A stretch of 64,000 nucleotides of DNA. It comes from Empedobacter falsenii. GTDB taxonomy: Bacteria; Bacteroidota; Bacteroidia; Flavobacteriales; Weeksellaceae. Below are positions 17,647-27,017 of the stretch, piece after piece. The first letter of the stretch is position 1, and each line of letters begins with the position of its first letter. Made by a program: the position numbers and the translations under genes. The DNA lies in the NCBI RefSeq assembly GCF_013488205.1, contig NZ_CP040908.1, forward strand, positions 1,341,876-1,405,875, read 5' to 3'. Under the pieces are notes generated by a model. The model ran no database searches, was not told the origin of the DNA, and was given only the letters and a program-made list of their open reading frames with translations.

Positions 17647-19014
17647 ATGGAAAACAAACCACAACCAATACAAGGACAACAGCAAGAACAAAGTCAAGAA
17701 CAGCAATTTGCTCAGAAGAAAGGAAATGCGCTTGATGTTTTAAATAAAGTAGGAGGATTTAATTTTGTAGAAACTGTCGTTGACGGAGTTGCAAATATGA
17801 ATCCGACAAGAAAAGCGCGTAAAGAGATTTTCTTAAATGATCAAAATAAAGAAGAAGAGCGTAAAGATTTATTGAAAAAAATTAATCTTTGGGTTGAATT
17901 ATTAGAAGATAATAAATCAATCGATCAAATGGCAGATTCTTCTAAAAATAAAGCACTATCAGCAGAAAACAATCTAAAATCAAACTTAAAAAATACATTA
18001 GATACTGTTCGCGATTTAGAAACTTCTTACCGTACAATAGCTCAGTTTTATAAAAATACAGAGTTAGATAAAGTTAATAATGTGAGTGTTGTAAATGCAA
18101 GTTTAGAGCAATTGCAAGATTTGGATAATCCCTTATTTATTGATGCAATTTCGGAAGAATTTAAACAAAATTATGATCGTTTAGATTTACGCGATAATTA
18201 CTCAATTTTAGCTTTACCAGGTTATCTAGGATCGAATAAAGTTGTAGAAAAATGGGCAAAAGTTTGTAACGAAAACAAAGTAATGTTGGTTACTGATTTT
18301 GCGAATTTAGATAAACCAGATGATGTAGTTGATTTATTTGATTCTGCAAATTTAACAGGAGGAGAGTTGCACAGAAGTAATGTAATTATGACGTGTAATT
18401 GGCTTGTAGGACGCGGTAGAGCAGAGGAAGTAGGTGAAGAAGAAAATGTAGATTTGCCACCTTCAACGTCTTTGGTAGGTAAAATTTATAAAACATTGAT
18501 GTCTCAAGTTGCAGCAGGAAAAAAACATGGAAATATCAACGAAGTTGATGCCGTTAAATTCGATTTGAAGAAAAGTGAAATTTCTCAATTAGAAAAAATG
18601 GGATTGGTTCCGATGGTAAACGAATATGGGAAAATCATGGCTTTTTCTGCAAAAACGTTGTTCAACGGAGACAATATTGGTTTACAAACTTATTCTGTCG
18701 TTCGTGTTTTTGATTATGTGACGAAAGTATTGTTAGATTTCTTAAATCGACGTGCTTTTGAAAACTGGAATCCTCGTAATGAAGATGATTTGAGAAGACA
18801 AATCGTACAGTTCTTAGATGAAATTAAAGGACCAGATAAATTAATCGAAAAGTTCAAAATTGTACGTTTTGAGCAAGATAAAGTAAATAAAGATCGTGTT
18901 TGGTTAGATATTCGTATGACACCATATTTTCCAACAAAAAGTTTTGTGATCAAATTAGATGGTCACAAAGGTGATGATGGAAATGAGTGGGAAGCAGAAT
19001 ATCAACAAGAATAA
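17647..19014 (+). CDS. tssC: T6SS contractile sheath large subunit TssC
   Basis: A 455-residue protein. After a Gln-rich N-terminus the body shows the VipB/TssC pattern: TSYRTIAQFYKNTELDK, then LALPGYLGSNKVVEKWAKVC, VRVFDYVTKVLLDFLNRRAF and a C-terminal MTPYFPTKSFVIKLDG strand that joins the sheath mesh. It pairs with TssB 23 bases upstream. An imperfect hairpin lies directly after the stop and may end or reduce transcription into the following lipoprotein gene. Confidence 0.88.
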   Translation: MENKPQPIQGQQQEQSQEQQFAQKKGNALDVLNKVGGFNFVETVVDGVANMNPTRKARKEIFLNDQNKEEERKDLLKKINLWVELLEDNKSIDQMADSSKNKALSAENNLKSNLKNTLDTVRDLETSYRTIAQFYKNTELDKVNNVSVVNASLEQLQDLDNPLFIDAISEEFKQNYDRLDLRDNYSILALPGYLGSNKVVEKWAKVCNENKVMLVTDFANLDKPDDVVDLFDSANLTGGELHRSNVIMTCNWLVGRGRAEEVGEEENVDLPPSTSLVGKIYKTLMSQVAAGKKHGNINEVDAVKFDLKKSEISQLEKMGLVPMVNEYGKIMAFSAKTLFNGDNIGLQTYSVVRVFDYVTKVLLDFLNRRAFENWNPRNEDDLRRQIVQFLDEIKGPDKLIEKFKIVRFEQDKVNKDRVWLDIRMTPYFPTKSFVIKLDGHKGDDGNEWEAEYQQE

Positions 19015-19035
19015 TTTTTTACAAGGATTTTTTAT

Positions 19036-19067
19036 AAGGAATTTGCTTTCGAGTAAGTTCCTTTTTT
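19036..19067 (+). terminator. Terminator-like hairpin after tssC
   Basis: AAGGAA and TTCCTT arms with a partly paired loop are followed by a run of seven Ts, 20 bases after tssC. It may be an attenuator, since the next gene is T6SS-related and has only a short leader. Confidence 0.5.
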
Positions 19068-19080
19068 TAACTTAATCAGA

Positions 19081-19536
19081 ATGAAAAATATCAATTATAC
19101 TATTATTCTTACAATTTTAATTATTCCGATTTTCTTCTATAGCTGTAAAAAAAGTTATGAAAGACCAGACGAATATGAAGTTGATTTATTTAAGAATGAA
19201 CGAGTATCGAATGATACTGTTCAGATGTTAACGAAAGAAAAATCTTTTGAGCAAGCTGAAATAGTTATTTTTACAAATGAGATTAAACTTTTGGATAGTA
19301 TGGTAAAACAAGGAAAAACACCTATTTATGTTTATCAACTTACAAACGGAAAAATTGAAAAAGGAATAAAAGATAGTGTGAATTTCCCAATGAATATTCT
19401 TTCTACAAGAGCAATTAATAAATCGGAGAAATCAACTAAAATTTATTTAGAGGATTTAAAATCATTCAAATTATTAGTCTCTGATTTTGATATTAAGTAT
19501 CAAATAATTTTTCGTTCTCCACTTTCAGAGGATTGA
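19081..19536 (+). CDS. tssQ: Lipoprotein, probable T6SSiii TssQ
   Basis: A 151-residue protein with a hydrophobic N-terminus and lipobox FYSC (Cys22) followed by KKS. The mature part is about 130 residues, rich in Lys/Glu/Ser, with alternating hydrophobic strands and no enzyme motif. TssQ is the remaining Bacteroidota-specific T6SS component expected here and is described as a small lipoprotein. Size, lipidation and position at the end of the T6SS operon fit, but the sequence itself gives no decisive motif. It could also be an unrelated lipoprotein. Confidence 0.5.
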   Translation: MKNINYTIILTILIIPIFFYSCKKSYERPDEYEVDLFKNERVSNDTVQMLTKEKSFEQAEIVIFTNEIKLLDSMVKQGKTPIYVYQLTNGKIEKGIKDSVNFPMNILSTRAINKSEKSTKIYLEDLKSFKLLVSDFDIKYQIIFRSPLSED

Positions 19537-19625
19537 GAAATAAATTCTTTTATAAAAAAAACACTAACTTTAGATATTGTCAATTTCTACTATTTATTAG
19601 TATTTAATTCAAAAAAAAGAATCAT

Positions 19626-20399
19626 ATGGATACATCAAAATTATTTGATTTAACAGGAAAAACTGCTATTGTAACAGGAGGTGGTAATGGTATAGGAAAA
19701 GCTTGTTGTGAAATGCTTGCCGCATATGGAGCTAATGTAGTGGTGTCGGATTATAAGATAGAACCTGCAAATAAAGTTGTGGAAGAAATTACATCAAAAG
19801 GAGGAAAGGCAATTGCACTGGATTGTGATGTGACAAAAGATGAGGCATTAGTAAATTTGGTTGAAAAGACGCTAGAAGCTTATGGACAAATTAATATTTT
19901 AGTAAATAATGTAGGTGGCGGTGGAGCTGGAAGAGAAAGTCCATATGAAATTTCTGTTAATGAGTTTGAACGAGTTTTTCAGATGAATGTTTTTAGTATG
20001 TGGCGTTTATGTCAGTTAGTTTCTCCGCATATGAAATCTTCTGGCTACGGAAGTATTATCAATATGTCGTCTATGGCATCTATTAATAAAAGTCCTGCTA
20101 TTAGTGCTTATGCTTCATCTAAAGCGGCTATTAATCATATGACACGTAATTTGGCTTTTGATTTTGGACCAGAAATTAGAATCAATGCTGTTGGACCAGG
20201 TGCTATTCGTACACAGGCTTTACAAACTGTTTTGACTCCTGAAATAGAGAAAACCATGTTAAAACATACACCTTTAGAACGCCTTGGAGAACCAGAAGAT
20301 ATTGCAGGTGCTGTATTGTATTTTGCGGCTCCAGTTTCGGTTTGGGTTAGCGGACAAGTACTGTTTGTAAATGGTGGGGGAGTACAAACATTAGATTAA
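19626..20399 (+). CDS. hdhA: Short-chain dehydrogenase, 7-alpha-hydroxysteroid dehydrogenase-like
   Basis: A 257-residue classical SDR. The cofactor motif TGGGNGIGKA, the NNVGG variant of NNAG, the catalytic Ser (NMSSMAS) and YASSK (Tyr/Lys) are all present. An Asp after the second strand (VVVSDYK) predicts NAD over NADP. The C-terminal half (AVGPGAIRTQAL, then TPEIEKTMLKHTPLERLGEP and the end GGGVQTLD) closely matches Escherichia coli HdhA, which oxidises the 7-alpha-hydroxyl of bile acids. True substrate here is inferred. It is monocistronic and ends in a shared terminator with the convergent monooxygenase. Confidence 0.75.
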   Translation: MDTSKLFDLTGKTAIVTGGGNGIGKACCEMLAAYGANVVVSDYKIEPANKVVEEITSKGGKAIALDCDVTKDEALVNLVEKTLEAYGQINILVNNVGGGGAGRESPYEISVNEFERVFQMNVFSMWRLCQLVSPHMKSSGYGSIINMSSMASINKSPAISAYASSKAAINHMTRNLAFDFGPEIRINAVGPGAIRTQALQTVLTPEIEKTMLKHTPLERLGEPEDIAGAVLYFAAPVSVWVSGQVLFVNGGGVQTLD

Positions 20400-20419
20400 T
20401 TTATATTTGTGATGTAATG

Positions 20420-20462
20420 AAAAAGGAAACATTTTGTACAGAGTTTAAAATGTTTCCTTTTT
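20420..20462. terminator. Bidirectional terminator between SDR and monooxygenase
   Basis: A 16-bp perfect inverted repeat (AAAAAGGAAACATTTT and its complement) with an 11-base loop lies between two convergent genes and has A and T runs on both sides. Confidence 0.85.
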
Positions 20463-20469
20463 TAATTAT

Positions 20470-21909
20470 TTAAATACTGGAAGACCATTTAGAACCGAAC
20501 GTAACGTTTCCTTCCTGAAGCACAATATCTGAATGTAGAAATTTGGCTGCATCTGCTGATTTTTTTACTTTAACGCTACTTCGTTCCATCATTTCTTTTT
20601 CGTATTGTTGTAAAACTTCTTCACGCAAATTAATCTGTTTATTTTGAATATTGTTATAAGCTGAAGTAATTTTTTGCGCCAATAACAAAGCATCTAACAA
20701 AGCTTGATTTGCACCTTGCCCTTTAAAAGGACTCATAGGATGAGCCGCATCGCCTATTAAAGTAACTGGACCAGCATTTTCTAATAAGTTTGACATTAAT
20801 AAATCTCGATCATAAACTGGGTATCCAGTGATTTGTTGGGATTCTGTAGCTGTAATAATTTCAGGAATAGGAGAGTGCCAATGCGTTCTTTTAGCGACTT
20901 CTATCTTTAACGCCTCTGAACCTTTTTTACTCAAAGCTATCGCTTCATTTTCTAACATTGGAAAACTAAATTGCCACATAACCGAATTTTTGTCATAAGG
21001 CATCATATACATCCGTTCTGTTCCATTTGCTGTTTGAAATACCGTTGCACCATCCAACAAATGATTTTCTAAATTTGCTAAAGCATCCAGTTTACAAATG
21101 CCTAAAATAACAATACAACCCAAATAACGTAATGGACTATTTTCCTCATTTATAACCAATCGACGAACTGTACTTCGTATGCCATCTGCACCAATAAGTA
21201 AATCAGCTTTAAAGTTTTTTTGAATTCCATCAACATCAAACGTTAATTCTATTTTATCATTAACTTTAAAATCGATTAATTGATGATTCCATAAGACTTG
21301 ATTATCACCACCTAATTGATTCAAAAAAGCTAAGCGTAAAGATTGCCTCGCAATATGAATATTGGTATGTTTATTCTTGTTTTTAGCTTCAATTGCTTCT
21401 TTATCTTGCAATTTTCTTATTCCCCATTCGCCAATCACATTTCCTTCTATAGTATGTGCTAAATGCAATGTAGAAACTATTCCTTCCTCTAAAGTTTGGA
21501 TTCCAAATTTTTTTAATTCTTTACTTGCTTGTTGTAACGTTAGCCCATAACCTTGCGAACGATCGTTGAAAGCTCGATCACGTTCAAAAAGTGTAAAAGG
21601 AATTTGACGATGTAAACACGCTAATGCCAATGCAATTCCACCAATTCCAGCTCCGACAATTGCGACATGAGGATATTTTTTTTCGTTAAATGAAGGGCGT
21701 TCATTTGTAGTGATCAAACCAGTTCCTGAGCAAATAGTACAGATCTGCATCGAACTTTTTGGTTTATTCGGAGTAATAAAATTTTCATTCTTTTTAGATT
21801 GAGCAACAGCTGATTCATAACGCGATAGTTTCCTTTTCGAAACTCCTTGACTTTTTTTTCCAAGTCCATTACAATTCTTGCAGCTTATCCAATTTTCTCG
21901 AGTACTCAA
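20470..21909 (-). CDS. FAD-dependent monooxygenase with N-terminal double CxxCxG zinc-ribbon-like module
   Basis: A 479-residue protein. Residues 1-70 carry two knuckles, CKNCNGLG (about 10-17) and CTICSGTG (about 57-64), like half of a DnaJ zinc-finger. From about residue 82 a PHBH-type flavoprotein begins: VAIVGAGIGGIALALA (FAD binding), LLIGADGIRSTVRR (DG motif), and GDAAHPMSPFKGQGANQALLDA (GD motif). It should hydroxylate an aromatic or related substrate using NAD(P)H and O2. It is related to the family that includes UbiH and TetX, but TetX substrate residues cannot be judged. The cysteine module is uncommon in this family. Confidence 0.75.
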   Translation of the reverse strand: MSTRENWISCKNCNGLGKKSQGVSKRKLSRYESAVAQSKKNENFITPNKPKSSMQICTICSGTGLITTNERPSFNEKKYPHVAIVGAGIGGIALALACLHRQIPFTLFERDRAFNDRSQGYGLTLQQASKELKKFGIQTLEEGIVSTLHLAHTIEGNVIGEWGIRKLQDKEAIEAKNKNKHTNIHIARQSLRLAFLNQLGGDNQVLWNHQLIDFKVNDKIELTFDVDGIQKNFKADLLIGADGIRSTVRRLVINEENSPLRYLGCIVILGICKLDALANLENHLLDGATVFQTANGTERMYMMPYDKNSVMWQFSFPMLENEAIALSKKGSEALKIEVAKRTHWHSPIPEIITATESQQITGYPVYDRDLLMSNLLENAGPVTLIGDAAHPMSPFKGQGANQALLDALLLAQKITSAYNNIQNKQINLREEVLQQYEKEMMERSSVKVKKSADAAKFLHSDIVLQEGNVTFGSKWSSSI

Positions 21910-22162
21910 TTTAAAAGTTTTTGCAAAAATAAGATTTAAGTAGCTATTTAGAAAAATCTAATCGTAAAAGATAGAATTAATAGATGAATAATGAATTTTT
22001 CTGTAATAATAGTTTTCATTATTCAACTTTTTTATAGTGATGATTCTAAACTTTTTCAGAGATTCTAAAATGGGTTTAATACGTCCGGACTATCATATAT
22101 TACAAAAGTGGAGTGTATGTATGATCCGTTTGACTTATAATTTTGGCCAAAAATAAAATCAA

Positions 22163-22780
22163 TTGAAAAATATATTAAATCATATTGTTTTAGAACCAAA
22201 ATTACATGTAAAGTGGCTTAATACACTTTCGTTTATGGAAAATGCAGGAGCACGAAAAATTTCGGCATGTGAACACAAAACTTTTGTGAATCTTATTCAA
22301 TTGAAACATGCAGCAGAGGAACATCGTCATGCTTATTATTTGAAAAAGCAAATTATAAAATTGATTCCGGATGCTTGTGTCAATTATGAGCCTATTTATC
22401 TTTTAGTACCAAAAGCAACAATGTATTATTTACATCAATTAGATATTCAGGTTTGTCGTTTGTTGAAGAAAGAATTTAATCTTGATGGAGAAGACTTAAA
22501 ATACGCAGCCTATTTGTTTGTGACTTACGCTATTGAAGTTAGGGCAGATGAATTGTATCCAATATATCAAGATGTTTTGACAGCACATCAACAAAAAGTG
22601 ATGGTGAAATCAATTATTGTCGAAGAAGAAGGTCATCTTGAAGAAATGATTTCACAATTAAAAGAATTTCATAATGAATGGGAAATTTATGCAAATCAAG
22701 TGATACAACTAGAAGAAACGTTGTTTGCACATTGGATTTCTGCAATTGAAAATGAACTGAATAATGTCGAAATTTTTTAA
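22163..22780 (+). CDS. Ferritin-like di-iron protein heading the biotin operon
   Basis: A 205-residue all-helical protein starting at TTG 22163. Ligand positions for a ferritin-like di-iron site are all present: Glu26 (SFMENAGARKI), Glu53-x-x-His56 (AAEEHRHAYY), a Glu in helix three (AIEVRADELY) and a second ExxH in VEEEGHLEEM. Such proteins use a di-iron centre and O2 to oxidise or cleave substrates. Its stop overlaps the bioF start by 17 bases, so it is translated together with biotin synthesis enzymes. The family is not one I can name. A role in making or supplying pimeloyl thioester is inferred only from the operon. Confidence 0.7.
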   Translation: MKNILNHIVLEPKLHVKWLNTLSFMENAGARKISACEHKTFVNLIQLKHAAEEHRHAYYLKKQIIKLIPDACVNYEPIYLLVPKATMYYLHQLDIQVCRLLKKEFNLDGEDLKYAAYLFVTYAIEVRADELYPIYQDVLTAHQQKVMVKSIIVEEEGHLEEMISQLKEFHNEWEIYANQVIQLEETLFAHWISAIENELNNVEIF

Positions 22781-23867
22781 TTTATTGCGACTATCTCTAT
22801 TTGAAAGAGAACAAAAAGGAATTAAAAGAACATTAAAAGTTCGCTCTTCTGGAATTGATTTTTATAGTAATGATTATTTAGGATTAGCTAAAAATGAAAT
22901 TTTACATCAGCAAATTTTAAATGAGTTTATAGCACAACCAACCTTACTTTATGGTTCTACTGGAGCACGTTTGATTAGTGGGAATTCCGATTATTTAAGT
23001 GAAACGGAAGAGCTGATTGCGAAAGAACATAAAGTAGAAGCTGCAATACTTTTTTCATCTGGATATAATGCTAATTTAGCACTCTTTTCCGCACTTTTAA
23101 CTCGACATGATACTGTTATAGTTGATGAAAATATACATCGTTCAGTGCATGATGGGATTAAATTATCCAACGCAAAAAAATTAAAATTTAAACATAACGA
23201 TTTAGATCATTTAGAGAAATTATTACAAAGAGTAAAAGAGCGTTGTTTTATCGCGGTAGAAAGTTTGTATTCGATGGATGGTGATTGTGCTCCATTAATT
23301 GAACTGGTTGAATTAGCCCATAAATACAATGCTGCATTAGTGGTAGATGAAGCTCATGCTTTTGGTGTTTTTGATTACGGATTGGTTCATCAATTGGGAT
23401 TACAACACAAAGTATTTGTAACGGTTGTAACCTATGGAAAAGCAATGGGAATGAGCGGTGCTTCTATTTTAGCTAATCAGTTAGTGATTGATTATCTCAT
23501 TAATTATGCTTCACCTTTTATTTACACCACAGCTATTACTGATTTTCATGTGACAGGTTTACGAAAAGGTTATCAGTTTATCAAAGAAAATAAATCGCTT
23601 CAAGAAAGTTTACAACATAATATATCACATTTTAGAAATAGTAATTTAACTAGTTCTTCGAATAAAAATAGTCCAATTCAAATTCTAAAGTTTGAGTCTA
23701 CAAACCAATTGACCAAAATCAAAAATCAATTAGAAGAGGTTGAAATAAACACTTTTGCGGTATTTCCACCTACAGTAGCAGAAGAGCGCTTACGAATCTG
23801 TTTGCATGCTTTTAATACACAAGAAGAAATTAATCAATTAATAGAAAAGATAAAGGAAAATGTCTAA
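22764..23867 (+). CDS. bioF: 8-amino-7-oxononanoate synthase
   Basis: A 367-residue fold-type I PLP enzyme of the alpha-oxoamine synthase family. Visible motifs are GSTGARLISGN, SSGYNANLA, DEAHAFGVF (Asp/His contacts to the cofactor) and the Schiff-base Lys in TYGKAMGMSGA. It condenses pimeloyl-ACP or -CoA with alanine, the first committed step of biotin ring assembly. It starts inside the end of the di-iron gene and overlaps bioD by eight bases. The length is slightly short for the family, with the N-terminal helix trimmed. Confidence 0.92.
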   Translation: MSKFFNLLRLSLFEREQKGIKRTLKVRSSGIDFYSNDYLGLAKNEILHQQILNEFIAQPTLLYGSTGARLISGNSDYLSETEELIAKEHKVEAAILFSSGYNANLALFSALLTRHDTVIVDENIHRSVHDGIKLSNAKKLKFKHNDLDHLEKLLQRVKERCFIAVESLYSMDGDCAPLIELVELAHKYNAALVVDEAHAFGVFDYGLVHQLGLQHKVFVTVVTYGKAMGMSGASILANQLVIDYLINYASPFIYTTAITDFHVTGLRKGYQFIKENKSLQESLQHNISHFRNSNLTSSSNKNSPIQILKFESTNQLTKIKNQLEEVEINTFAVFPPTVAEERLRICLHAFNTQEEINQLIEKIKENV

Positions 23868-24483
23868 ACAATTATTTGTTACAGGAATAGGGACAGGAGT
23901 TGGAAAAACAATTGTTTCAGCAATATTAACTGAAGCTTTACAAGCTGATTATTGGAAACCAATACAATCAGGAGATTTAGATTCATCAGATAGTTTGTTG
24001 GTTGAATCGTTAACTTCTCCAAAACTGAAGATTCATCAAGAACGTTATGCTTTACAAAAAGCCGCTTCACCACATCAATCTGCAAAAGAAGAAGCAATTG
24101 ATATCAATTTAAATGATTTTGAAATTCCCAAAACAACCAATTCTCTTATTATTGAAGGAGCGGGCGGATTATTTGTTCCTATTAATGAAGAAGATTTTAT
24201 GATTGATCTTGTTCAGCAATTTAATCTTCCAACAGTTGTGGTTGCAACGAATTATTTGGGTTGTATTAATCATACATTATTAACGATTGAAATACTGAAA
24301 TTAAGAAATATCACTATCGAATATTTTGTGTTTAATGGTGAATTTGATGAAGACACTTCTCGTGTTATAAAAAATCATTTGCCTTCGGATATTTCTATCA
24401 TCATTACACCAAAACTCAATTCAATAAACTCAAGCGAAGTGAGAAATATTGCAGAAACAATTAAGCATCAATTTAATATTTAA
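23860..24483 (+). CDS. bioD: Dethiobiotin synthetase
   Basis: A 207-residue P-loop ATPase. The N-terminus has the BioD signature FVTGIGTGVGKTIVS with the Walker A Lys/Thr. KPIQSGD supplies a substrate-binding Lys. EGAGGLFVPI is the Mg/ATP motif and TNYLGCINHTLLT the downstream conserved block. It carboxylates 7,8-diaminopelargonate to dethiobiotin. Overlap with bioF and six bases to bioB indicate tight coupling. Confidence 0.9.
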   Translation: MSKQLFVTGIGTGVGKTIVSAILTEALQADYWKPIQSGDLDSSDSLLVESLTSPKLKIHQERYALQKAASPHQSAKEEAIDINLNDFEIPKTTNSLIIEGAGGLFVPINEEDFMIDLVQQFNLPTVVVATNYLGCINHTLLTIEILKLRNITIEYFVFNGEFDEDTSRVIKNHLPSDISIIITPKLNSINSSEVRNIAETIKHQFNI

Positions 24484-24489
24484 AATACA

Positions 24490-25485
24490 ATGAAAATATC
24501 AAACAAAACACGTCATGATTGGACGAAAGAAGAAATCGAAAAAATTTATCATCAACCTTTATTGGATTTAGTATATCATGCATCCAAAACACATCGAGAA
24601 TGGCACAATGCAAGAGAAGTACAAGTATGTACCTTGTTATCTGTAAAAACAGGTGGTTGTCCCGAAGATTGTTCATATTGCGGACAAGCAGCACGCTACC
24701 ATACCGATATTAAAGTAGAAGCATTGTTACCAACAGCAACGGTATTAGCACATGCAAAGAAAGCAAAAGAAGCGGGCTCATCACGTTTTTGTATGGCAGC
24801 TGCTTGGCGAGAAGTACGAAATAATCGAGACTTTGATCGAATAATCGAAATGGTGAAAGGTGTAAATGAGTTGGGATTAGAAGTGTGTTGTACATTAGGA
24901 ATGTTGACAGAAGAGCAAGCGATTCGTTTACAAGAAGCAGGTTTACACGCATATAATCATAATTTAGATACTTCCGAAGCTTATTACGATGAGATTATTT
25001 CTACACGTAAATTTGATAATCGAATCAATACGATACAAAATGTACGAAAAGCTGGGATTACAGTTTGTTCGGGCGGAATTATTGGTTTAGGAGAAACACA
25101 TCAAGATCGAATTTCTATGCTATTAACTTTGTCAACAATGCCAAAACACCCAGAATCTGTACCTGTAAATGCTTTAGCAAGAGTAAAAGGAACGCCTTTA
25201 GAAAATAATCCGAAAGTAGATATTTGGGATATGGTTCGTATGATTGCAACAGCTCGTATTGTGATGCCTTCTTCGGTTGTTCGTTTAAGTGCTGGTCGAA
25301 TAGAAATGACAGAAGTTGAACAAGCTTGGTGTTTTATGGCTGGTGCGAATTCTATTTTTACAGGAGAACGTGAAACCTTACTGGTAACACCTAATCCTGG
25401 GGTATCAGAGGATATGCAAATGTTTGAAAATTTAGGTTTACTACCAATGGTTAAACAAGAAACAAATCAGACATGTACACATTAA
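24490..25485 (+). CDS. bioB: Biotin synthase
   Basis: A 331-residue radical SAM enzyme. The cluster motif [13 protein letters not shown] is the CxxxCxxC radical-SAM site. Other family blocks are [16 protein letters not shown], and RLSAGRIEM with the conserved Arg that helps bind the auxiliary [2Fe-2S] cluster. It inserts sulfur into dethiobiotin to form biotin. It overlaps bioA by 13 bases. Confidence 0.95.
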   Translation: MKISNKTRHDWTKEEIEKIYHQPLLDLVYHASKTHREWHNAREVQVCTLLSVKTGGCPEDCSYCGQAARYHTDIKVEALLPTATVLAHAKKAKEAGSSRFCMAAAWREVRNNRDFDRIIEMVKGVNELGLEVCCTLGMLTEEQAIRLQEAGLHAYNHNLDTSEAYYDEIISTRKFDNRINTIQNVRKAGITVCSGGIIGLGETHQDRISMLLTLSTMPKHPESVPVNALARVKGTPLENNPKVDIWDMVRMIATARIVMPSSVVRLSAGRIEMTEVEQAWCFMAGANSIFTGERETLLVTPNPGVSEDMQMFENLGLLPMVKQETNQTCTH

Positions 25486-26744
25486 AAGAGCGCGATCAGT
25501 TGGTGAATTGGCATCCTTATACGCAGATGAAAAAAGCCAATAATATTATTCCAATTGTAAGAGGAGAAGGAAGTTATATTTACGATGAAAATAACAAGCA
25601 ATATATTGATGCGGTTTCATCGTGGTGGGTATCGTTGCATGGGCATGCGCATCCGTATATCGCACAGAAAATGCACGAACAGCTAACAACTTTGGAACAT
25701 GTTATTTTTGCAGGATTTACGCATCGACCTGCAATTGAATTGTCTGAACGTTTATTGGCTCTTTTACCAACCAACCAAAAAAAAGCATTTTACAGTGATA
25801 ATGGATCAACAGCGATTGAGGTTGCATTAAAAATGTGTTTACAATATCATTTCAATAAAAAAGAAGATAGACCTGTGATTTTAGCGTTCAAAAATGCCTA
25901 TCATGGCGATACTTTTGGCGCGATGTCGGTAAGTGGAAGAGGAATTTGGACAGAACCTTTTAACGAAAAGCTTTTTGATGTCATTTTTATTGATACACCG
26001 AATGCAGAAAATATAGAAGCTATTAAATCGCAAATAAAAGAAGTTGCAACTAAAGTAGCGTGTTTTATTTACGAACCTTTGATACAAGGAGCTTCGGGGA
26101 TGTTGATGCATCAGGCTGAATATTTAGATCAATTGATGAGTTATTGTAGAGCACATAATATTTTAATGATTCAAGACGAGATTTTTGTTGGATTTGGTCG
26201 TACAGGTAAATTATTTGCAGCAAATCATTTGACAGAAGTTCCAGATATTATGTGTTTTTCGAAAGGCTTAACAGGTGGTACTTTACCTTTGGGCGTTACA
26301 ACTTGTACAGACGAAATTTACCAAGCCTTTTATGCAGATGATTTGAATAAAACATTATTCCACGGACATTCTTTTACGGCAAGTCCATTGGCATGTACTG
26401 CTGCGTTAGCAAGTCTTGATTTGTTGTTACAAACCTCTACACAACAGCAAATTGAAAATATAGTGCATCAACATCAATTTTTTGTTGCATCTATTCAAAA
26501 TCATCCTAAAGTAAAAGCGATAAGACAATGCGGAACTATTTTGGCGTTGGAATGGAATACAGACGAAGAAACGTCTTATTTTAGTGATATACACGAAAAG
26601 CTGTATCCTTACTTTTTAGAGAAAGGTATATTGTTGCGTCCATTAGGAAATATAATTTATTTGGTTCCTCCTTATTGTATTTCGACTGATGATCTAAATT
26701 ATATTTATGATACGATTCGTCAAGCTTTAATTGAGTTGGTTTAG
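25473..26744 (+). CDS. bioA: Adenosylmethionine-8-amino-7-oxononanoate aminotransferase
   Basis: A 423-residue class III PLP aminotransferase. WHPYTQMK at the start and [16 protein letters not shown] are BioA-specific. [14 protein letters not shown] binds the cofactor phosphate, [12 protein letters not shown] holds the PLP Asp, and FSKGLTGG has the Schiff-base Lys. It transfers the amino group from SAM to 8-amino-7-oxononanoate. It is last in the biotin operon. A hairpin about 100 bases downstream may end the transcript. Confidence 0.93.
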   Translation: MYTLKERDQLVNWHPYTQMKKANNIIPIVRGEGSYIYDENNKQYIDAVSSWWVSLHGHAHPYIAQKMHEQLTTLEHVIFAGFTHRPAIELSERLLALLPTNQKKAFYSDNGSTAIEVALKMCLQYHFNKKEDRPVILAFKNAYHGDTFGAMSVSGRGIWTEPFNEKLFDVIFIDTPNAENIEAIKSQIKEVATKVACFIYEPLIQGASGMLMHQAEYLDQLMSYCRAHNILMIQDEIFVGFGRTGKLFAANHLTEVPDIMCFSKGLTGGTLPLGVTTCTDEIYQAFYADDLNKTLFHGHSFTASPLACTAALASLDLLLQTSTQQQIENIVHQHQFFVASIQNHPKVKAIRQCGTILALEWNTDEETSYFSDIHEKLYPYFLEKGILLRPLGNIIYLVPPYCISTDDLNYIYDTIRQALIELV

Positions 26745-26844
26745 AATTTTTATACAAAAAAGGTAATGTTTAAGTAAACAACTACTTGTACAAAAATTTT
26801 ATCTTTAAAAACTTAAAGAAGTTTACTTTATTAAGCTGTCTTAT

Positions 26845-26869
26845 GTAACCTCATTTTTACTGAGGTTAC
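26845..26869 (+). terminator. Terminator-like hairpin after bioA
   Basis: GTAACCTCA and TGAGGTTAC form a 9-bp perfect stem with a 7-base loop, followed by TTTATTAT, about 100 bases after bioA. The T-run is weak. Confidence 0.55.
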
Positions 26870-26945
26870 TTTATTATAATCAGAATCAAAAATTGTATTT
26901 TTTTTTTTAAAGAGATGATTATCTGAAATACTATGCTTTCCTAAT

Positions 26946-26976
26946 AAAAAAACCAGCAAACTTGATGTCGCTGGTT
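26946..26976 (-). terminator. Terminator of amidohydrolase gene
   Basis: Read on the minus strand, AACCAGC, a 12-base loop and GCTGGTT are followed by a T-run, about 40 bases past the amidohydrolase stop. Confidence 0.75.
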
Positions 26977-27017
26977 AATTTTTTAATTTGATATGAATTT
27001 TAATTTAAAAAGTGAAC

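Noticed and set aside
20470-21909. Call as a TetX tetracycline-inactivating enzyme
   Set aside because: It belongs to the same broad flavoprotein superfamily but has a different N-terminal module and lacks clear TetX-specific segments, so resistance cannot be claimed.
22083-22152. Palindromes GTCCGGAC and TTTTGGCCAAAA before the biotin operon as BirA or BioR operator
   Set aside because: Neither resembles the known BirA or BioR sites, and short palindromes of this size occur by chance. A partial TAnnTTTG box there leaves only an 11- to 18-base leader.
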